Origin: Zygnema cylindricum
Taxonomy: Eukaryota; Streptophyta; Zygnematophyceae; Zygnematales; Zygnemataceae
DNA: 59,177 nt
Direction: 5' to 3'
NCBI GenBank assembly: GCA_037447655.1
Contig: JBBHKE010000785.1
Coordinates: 10,572-69,748, forward strand
Positions 52,736-59,177 of the stretch are shown in pieces. The translations under genes and the position numbers were made by a program. Positions within the stretch are counted from its first letter, which is position 1, and every line of letters begins with the position of its first letter. Below the pieces are notes generated by a model, which was not told where the DNA came from, did not search any database, and saw only the letters and a program-made list of their open reading frames with translations.

Positions 52736-53653
52736 AAATTCTCAAAACTCACAGAAAAATATTTTTTTGTCCGTTTTTTTTTTCAAATTTAGACATGACG
52801 TTTAATTATCTATCGATCCATGTGCAACTCAACCTTGTTACTATTTTACTTCATTTTGTGGCCAATACAATATGGGTCATAAGGGTATATTGTATTTTTT
52901 GCGTACAATATGCATATTGTATGGGTGTACTTTCACCTACTTCTGAACTATGGTGTGAACAGTTTGAGCTATAAAGGGGAACCTAGATTCTCAGACCGTA
53001 CCGGCCTTATCCAACCGTCAAAAACCGTTGTTGACGGCTAGATGTGATTGATCTTGGAGCCGAGCGTCTGAAGCCGCCGGACAATCGGGCATGGAACGGT
53101 CGCATATGCTGTAAGAAAAAAAAAAGTTTGAGCTTCTGCCCAACCATTGGTCGCACGCAAAATTGTGAAATCCGTACAAGTTTTGTTGAGCGCGAAAAGG
53201 CAATTTAGAGTGATTTACTAAATTTACTAATATTATATATAATTCTCTCTACTATCCAGTATACTAAAGTGCGACTGCGTTAGTGAGTTTGCAAGCGCAG
53301 GCAAGTGTACGGCAACAATTAGTGCGTTGTCAACATTTAGTGCGTTACAAAGTCAACCATAGAAGAAAAGAATGTGCCATAAATTAGCCGTCACATTAAC
53401 AAGTGGCATTTGTAGGTTTTCCCCATGGAGAAAGGGTTTCCACTTTCCAGAATTGAGTATCCAGCCGGCGGACGTGATGATGAGCGGTCGCACTTTTCAC
53501 TTTATTTCGCATTAAAACGGATACAAACCGATACATAAAAGTAGGTTTTCAAACTTCTATGGGGTTCAATATGGATGTCAGGCGTACTATTTCCAGGAGA
53601 AAACGACAAATCATTCCGGCCCTGCTGGCTTTTATTTCAATTTTAGGAGTTTA
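52736..53653. other. Spacer, nothing recognised
   Basis: AT-rich, with an internal AATACAATATG/CATATTGTATGG inverted motif near 52865-52925. No gene or element boundary found. Confidence 0.4.
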
Positions 53654-54893
53654 GGGTGGCGTTCCATCAGGAAATTTTGTAATCGTACGGCGAACATTAC
53701 AGAGTCTGTAATCCACGTGCTCGAAATTGAATGGTACCACGTAAGATAAGATCGTATATTGAAAATCGTCAAGGATTTTCTCACCGACCAACTTCAACTT
53801 GAAATCTTCATTTGCGTACCATGTACGTGTGGACCAGGTCATCGTACGACATAATTTTTGTACTCTTTGCAGACGCCTTGTCAGATACCAGCTCAATTTT
53901 TTTAGGGTTTTGACTTTCTGTTTTTTCGCGTGACGGATGAGCGCTGCCACAAGTAATGTGACGAATGGGCGCTAACAAAAATAGCATGACGAAAGTTCGT
54001 TACGCGATTACACCGCGCATCGTTATTAGTGTCACGGTCACTTATTTGGGTTCTTAAAATTTTCATTTTTTTCCAAAAATAGTATACGTGATTTTAATTT
54101 TTCCTTGACGTTAATTGAGGTTCCGTACAAATTAGCGTACAGAACCAAAGTACATTAATATGTAAATAGTGTGGTGTACGGTCAATGTCAGACCGTACAT
54201 AAATATACCTTTTTAGTTGAAAATTTTACAAAAAATGAATTAAATCGGACGCGTTCGCATAGGAACGTGCCTAAAAAAACGGGATTGGTCTGACATGTAA
54301 ATAAGTCTGACATGTACGGATATTTAAATTTCACTACGATGTACGATTTTTTATATTTTGTACGGATACATATAATAATGTATATAATCGTACAGAAAAT
54401 TTTCCATTTTTGCTGTTCCAAATTAGCGTGAACACTGAAATTATAATAAACCTATTTTTTTTTAATTTTCAAATTCTTAATTAGCGTCAATGACGGTATA
54501 TTTACTTACACACTATTTAAACTTTGACACTAATAACGATGCGCGGTGTACTTTTGTGATTTCGGTTAAGATTTTTGAATGGATGTATCATGTGCGAAAT
54601 TTTTCGATTTCCGTTGGTTGCCGTATTGACACGTATGTTCATTATCCAACGTGTCGCGGCTCATTTTTTCCTGTAAATGGTGATGTACCTCACCATTTAC
54701 AAAAACTTTCGAAGCGAATGCTTCGCGAAAATAAATCCAACGGTAAAAGTTACCTCCCAGAACTTTGGAGAATATTGGCAAGATTCTCTGTAATTTTGTT
54801 CGCCAATAAAAACAAAATAAGCGGTACGTCCTGGTACGGATAGGCGCCGATTTCTGTAAACTACCCCACTTTTCGTCTGATGGAACGCCACCC
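53654..54893. mobile_element. TIR element with TTA target duplication, carrying a nested MITE
   Basis: The left end GGGTGGCGTTCCATCAGGAA and right end CGTCTGATGGAACGCCACCC are nearly perfect inverted repeats with TTA on both sides (53651-53653 and 54894-54896). The TA-flanked MITE at 54011-54548 is inserted inside. No intact transposase. Confidence 0.85.
54011..54548. mobile_element. TA-flanked MITE, 538 bp subfamily, nested
   Basis: Termini CACCGCGCATCGTTATTAGTG and CACTAATAACGATGCGCGGTG are perfect inverted repeats; TA flanks at 54009-54010 and 54549-54550. The internal block GTACGGTCAATGTCAGACCGTAC is itself a hairpin. The same internal sequence occurs, inverted, in the element at 55190-57128. 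Confidence 0.85.
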
Positions 54894-55297
54894 TTATCGA
54901 GCAAGCTGCACTTTTACAGTACTGTACTTTACGTTTTAGCTACGTGCGCACTAAACCTAAACTTTTAAGTTTAGTGGTGGCAAATTCGTACTGAAGTCTG
55001 AACAGCCTAGGTTCGTTAAGAGGGCCAGTAGTACAGTACTGCGTATCGTTATTAGCGTCAGAAGGAAGATTTTATTTCCAAAAACGTGACGGTACGACCA
55101 TCAAAGTACAAACGTGATTTTCACATGTCAGGGAATTATTCTCGTTATTAACGTGGAGTTTACTTCTCTTCTTCTTTTATAGTACAGTACACCGCCAATC
55201 GTTATTAGCGTGTAAGTTTTTTTAGCGTATAAAAATATTTACCGTGGTGTACGCTATTTAAGAATTTGAAAATTTTGGAAAAAATCATACATTCTAA

Positions 55298-55992
55298 GGG
55301 TGGGCTTCCATTAGCGAAAAAGTGGGGTTTTTTACTGAAGGCCGTACCGTTTCGTACAGGTTCGTACAGAAAATTTTTTTTTTCAACGAAAACAACATTA
55401 CAGAAAATTGTCCAAGGTTGTAGGCGTAAATTAGGACCGTCGGATTTTAATTACACATTTTATCCGTGACGGCACGTCACTAACCTACAGTTTTCTAAGA
55501 CCGTGCACAGTGAGGACAATTCTCGAATACAGAACGTGTAAAAATAGGCCGCGTGGAAAAGGTAAAAGAATCCACGATGAGCGCGCGTGTATGTGCGTAC
55601 ACGTCGCAAGGGCCATGTGCCTTTCGCCAGGATGGCTGCGAATCCGCCGAAATTATTCCGTCACGCTCCCACCATCAAAGTTTGCCGCCGCCTTTTTGTC
55701 GTTGCGTTTTGAAATTTTGAGTAGTACATTTAATGCCCTCTGTACGAGTCATTAATTACCTCCGCTGGTACAGATATTATCTCCGCTAGTACAGATATTA
55801 CCTCCGCTCGTACAGATATTACGTTCTGACATTGCATTCGAAGATTCTTTCCAGATTTTAAGCATCGAATATTAAACTACGTGTTACCAACCAGAATGAG
55901 CCACGCAGGTTTACAGACGCGACCTAATGGAAGGCACGCCCTTCAGTAAAATTTTCCGTACAATTACTGGGACGCCTAATGGAAGTCCACCC
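55298..55992. mobile_element. TIR element with TAA target duplication, nested, diverged
   Basis: The left end GGGTGGGCTTCCATTAGCG and right end CGCCTAATGGAAGTCCACCC are inverted; TAA at 55295-55297 and 55993-55995. A diverged relative of the 44258 and 55996 elements (shared ACTGAAGGCCGTAC and GCCATGTGCCTTTCGCCAGG). Its right TAA is also the left TAA of the next element. Confidence 0.8.
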
Positions 55993-55995
55993 TAA

Positions 55996-56692
55996 GAGCG
56001 TTGTTCCATTAGGCGGTCTCTGTAAACATCAAAAATTCGTTTACTGAAGCGACCGTTCCATTGTGTCGGGTCAGTAACCGACATTTGTTTTTGCGTGGCA
56101 CACTTTGATTTGGCCACGTAATAAAAGATTGCGATTCTGGTAACCTTCAGAGAATCTCTGACAGCAAATTCTGACCACGTATTCGTACCAGCGAAGGTAA
56201 AAAGTGACTCGTACGACGTATTGAATAAAATCTGTAAGGGGTGACGAAACTTAAGATTTGTAAAAGCGTACGAAAATGTCAAAATGGTTAGTGGATCGCG
56301 TGAAATAATATCCTCCGTCAAAGATTTTTTTGCGTCTTCCGGTGGCCTCGCATCCTCCCTGGCGGAAGGCACATGTCATATGCGACGTGTACCAACCTGG
56401 TCGCGCGGTCGTCGTGGATATTTCTTCACTTTTCCACGAGGCACGATGTTATTCGTTCAGGCGCTATGAATTGAGCTATTCCGGGTCACTGGTTGCGAAC
56501 TGAAAGTGTCAAACGATGGAGTATCCGATTATGCATCCGACAGTCCACGTTTACGCCCATAAACGTGGAGAATAAAATCCATCATTCAGTAGGCTTGTTT
56601 TTCTGACATTTTATTTTTTTTGGTACGGTACTGTACGAAAGAGTACGGATTTCAGTAGACAACGACATTTTTCCCCTAATGGAACCTTACCC
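55996..56692 (-). mobile_element. TIR element with TAA target duplication, near-identical to 44258-44932, inverted
   Basis: The left end GAGCGTTGTTCCATTAGGCG and right end CTAATGGAACCTTACCC with TAA flanks (55993-55995 and 56693-56695). Its 126-codon minus-strand ORF (56372-55992) is the counterpart of 44571-44936. It inserted exactly at the TAA bordering the preceding element. Confidence 0.8.
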
Positions 56693-57227
56693 TAATTGTT
56701 TGGTTATGGTAATTTGGATCTTTGAAAAAAAAAATGTCGGTCGCAATCATGCTTACACTAATATAGGATCCGTACAAAATCTGACAGATTGTACACAAAT
56801 TGTACATTCACAGGGTCGAAACGCGGCTGTAGGACAAATATGTGCGAGCGGGATTTTTTACGACCTGGTTTTTTTTCCTTTTTAGACCGCACATTCTCAT
56901 GCGTCCGTGGTTACTAAAACTAATTTATTGTACTTTTTAACTTAAAAAAGGTACATTTATGTACGGTCCGACACTGACCGTACACCACTCTATTTAGGAG
57001 ACAACGTACTGAAAATAACCCTAAATAGAATAAAGAAAATAATAGAATGAACTACACTAATGGAGAATTTAAAAAAAAAAAAATCGAGACGGAATTAGCG
57101 TACACAACGCTAATAACAATTGGCGGTGTACAGCAGTGTCAGGTTGAACTCTGGTTGACGTGGCTGATTATGAAGCGTTGAATAATCAGCGTCAAGAAAA
57201 AAACGTGTCATTAATGTCATTACAGTA

Positions 57228-57440
57228 CACCACCAATCGCTATTAGCGTAGTGTACAATAATTATGTCCCGTTTTATTTTTTTCTCAAATAGAATTATCC
57301 ATACTATTTAAAAAAAAAACCCTAATTTCTAATTAGAGTAGACGATTTCTTTCAAAATTTACAAATTCTTAATTAGCGTACACCACTGTAATTATTCGTA
57401 TACGCCAAAGAAACTTCTACGCTACTAGCGATTGGCGGTG
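57228..57440. mobile_element. TA-flanked MITE, about 213 bp
   Basis: Termini CACCACCAATCGCTATTAGCG and CGCTACTAGCGATTGGCGGTG, TA flanks at 57226-57227 and 57441-57442. Interior is AT-rich with ATTAGCGTA motifs. Same terminal family as the 12.0, 22.2, 27.2, 42.1, 54.0 and 55.2 kb elements. Confidence 0.85.
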
Positions 57441-57442
57441 TA

Positions 57443-58025
57443 GTGTCTCTGACAATATTTTAGGTTTCGAAGGGGTAAAATTTAGGGGCACCGATACAGT
57501 GTCGTCGAAGCTGATGGCGATACATAGTGGACTGCAGTTTTTCACATCGGCTGCCATTTACTGATATCCACTGTTCGGTTTTTTAGGGCCTAGCGATTAC
57601 TGATAGTCTGATAGACTATCCAATATATCGCTATTTAAAATATGCAGTATTTATCGCCATACTGTCAGTCAAAGAACAACGATATTTTTCATGATACGTG
57701 CTTTCACCGTCGTCTTCCATTTGGACCAATTGGCCCCGTAATGGTAAGGACTTATGGTTGGAGAGCGGATATTGCCCTAAATTTAGAAAATAAATTATAA
57801 ACGAGTTCACCGAAAGCCACTGTACGGCGTGAGCTGTAGTCACGCCTACAACAATTTCGCGCAAGTGAAAAATAATCGGTTTTTACTTTTTACGAGCATA
57901 ATTGCTCCAACTCTGAAAGGTATTGTTTTCCCTTTTTTTTAGTACATGTTTTATGATTAGACGGTTCCATTTAAGTGAATCTGACGGTGAGAGTCTTTAG
58001 TGTATTTTCTCTGTACTTGAAATTA
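57443..58025. other. Spacer, nothing recognised
   Basis: Includes a short palindromic stretch around CTGATAGTCTGATAGACTATC (near 57600). No gene evidence. Confidence 0.4.
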
Positions 58026-58806
58026 TGGTGTCCCCATGTACTTGTAACTTAGCGAAATTACTTTGTATTTTAGCGCGGATCCGCCGGTCTTGGTTTTCAA
58101 GTGTCCCTATGTCTGTAATGACGAAATCGTAACTTACGCTTGTGACGATTGTATACGTCGACAATACCTGTGACGGTTGTCAAAGTCGACAATCTGTGGT
58201 CGCACGATATTTTTTGTACCTGCGTGTGGCGTCGCATGTCTTACCGTGACATTGTAGACGTACCGCCTTCTAGCCTGTGCAATTTCACGGTCGAAGATGA
58301 GGCGCTTTGCCTTCGCGTCTCCTGTCCGGTCGACGTGAAATGCCATCGGAATTTGAAGACCCCTGCAAAAAAAAAAAATTCGTACTAGACGAAAACGGAC
58401 AAATCCAAACAAATTGTGTACCTATCTTTGTCGTATTAGAATGGAAACGGACAAAACATAGCGAACTATGTACTTTTCTTTGTCCTTGGAAATCGTAGGA
58501 TTTTTGTCGAAATTTATAAGCACGCACGAAAAATATGTTCCTATTTGTCAATCGAAAAAACCTAATTTTAAATCACATCGCGCATGTCTTTTAAAGATAA
58601 GGTTGAAGATGACGTTTTTTGTCGTCGAAGTGGGTCGAAAAGCACAAGACGACAAATTTTCGTACATCCTAAGTTCAGGGATGACACAAATTGTACTCTA
58701 CAAATTTGTGATTCCTTCGTACGGTTGCAACTTAGGCAGTACGGCGCTAAGTTTTACGGCAAAACGACAGGAAAAAACCCTTACTTATGCACATGGGGAC
58801 ACACCC
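58026..58806 (+). mobile_element. TIR element with TTA target duplication, best-preserved copy of its family
   Basis: 781 bp. The left end TGGTGTCCCCATGTACTTG and right end GCACATGGGGACACACCC are inverted; TTA at 58023-58025 and 58807-58809. Collinear with 43848-45301 (minus its insert) and, in reverse, with 20108-20835. Contains GCGGATCCGCCGG and GTGACATTGTAGACG blocks. ORFs are short and not transposase-like, so it is a non-autonomous element. Confidence 0.85.
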
Positions 58807-58930
58807 TTAGTCTTTTTCTGGCTACAAAAGTACACCGTGTGTAACACGAATATCGATAGAACACTGTATTCATAAAAGTACAGCAGTACAGCAATACAGT
58901 TGTCACATCGAGAAACGATTATGTACACTA

Positions 58931-59177
58931 CACCGTGAATCGCTATTAGCGTAATAAAAAATATAGCGTAATGAAATGATTAGCGTACTTTACGGTAACT
59001 GGGTTTTTTAGGGTACACAATGATACTAATTTATCCTTCACTCTAATTTATAAATTGTTTTGTAATAATTGTCGGGCCATAATATCTTCACACTAAAATA
59101 TGTGTGTGTACGGAATTGTTCAAATCGTACGCCGTAGCGTTTTTGCGACATCCGCGTCTGCCGGAAAATATTTACGC
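58931..59177. mobile_element. Left end of a TA-flanked MITE, right end not in window
   Basis: TA at 58929-58930 followed by CACCGTGAATCGCTATTAGC. No complementary terminus occurs before the window ends, so the element is either longer than 247 bp or truncated. Confidence 0.6.

Larger units (their letters stand above)
55190..57128. mobile_element. TA-flanked MITE of the 538-bp subfamily, expanded by two nested TIR elements
   Basis: Termini CACCGCCAATCGTTATTAGCG and CGCTAATAACAATTGGCGGTG with TA flanks (55188-55189 and 57129-57130). Subtracting the nested elements at 55298-55992 and 55996-56692 leaves about 540 bp, the size of the 54011-54548 copy. Its block GTACGGTCCGACACTGACCGTAC (near 56960) corresponds to that copy in inverse orientation. 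Confidence 0.8.

Overview
This window is nuclear DNA from a plant-lineage eukaryote (streptophyte). The evidence is a plant-type DUF789 gene, an ACX1-like peroxisomal acyl-CoA oxidase ending in a PTS1 tripeptide, a gene start with a plastid-transit-like N-terminus, plant telomere-type CCCTAA/CCCTAAA tracts, and introns up to about 3 kb full of simple repeats and small transposons. The long, repeat-filled introns fit a charophyte alga or other early-diverging streptophyte better than a compact algal genome. The species cannot be fixed from this sequence alone. All exon structures below were read by eye from splice sites, reading-frame phase and remembered family sequences; no transcript or database was consulted.

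Layout. 0-1 kb: the 5' part of a minus-strand gene for a probable plastid protein, running off the left edge. 1-5.9 kb: a plus-strand, seven-exon gene for a protein with a C-terminal J domain. 6-13.1 kb: gene-poor, holding a degenerate telomere-like array (6.0-6.66 kb), long purine tracts and nested MITEs. 13.2-18.5 kb: one large minus-strand ORF (1770 aa) with a GATA-like zinc finger followed by a PHD-like finger; telomere-like hexamers inside the coding sequence encode Asn-Pro and Gly-Leu repeats. 18.5-23.4 kb: its upstream region with several telo-boxes, two TIR elements, a 104-bp perfect inverted repeat and a MITE. 23.4-41.0 kb: an acyl-CoA oxidase gene on the minus strand, at least 17 exons, 669 aa reconstructed plus one short segment not found. 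41-48 kb: transposon-rich spacer. 48.0-50.7 kb: six-exon minus-strand DUF789 gene (433 aa). 50.7-59.2 kb: more nested small transposons.

The genes do not form a pathway or operon; they are independent eukaryotic genes. Two small-transposon families explain much of the rest. One has a TA target duplication and termini starting CACCGYGAATCGCTATTAGC. The other has a 3-bp TTA/TAA target duplication and termini starting GGGTG, like PIF/Harbinger (Tourist) MITEs. They are inserted into each other in both directions, so both were mobile over overlapping periods.

The most unusual signals are tandem arrays abutting splice acceptors in the acyl-CoA oxidase gene (one copies the acceptor itself), a duplicated in-frame donor, a possible poison exon, and telomere-like repeats inside a coding sequence. 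I found no CRISPR array, bacterial operon, rRNA or tRNA gene.
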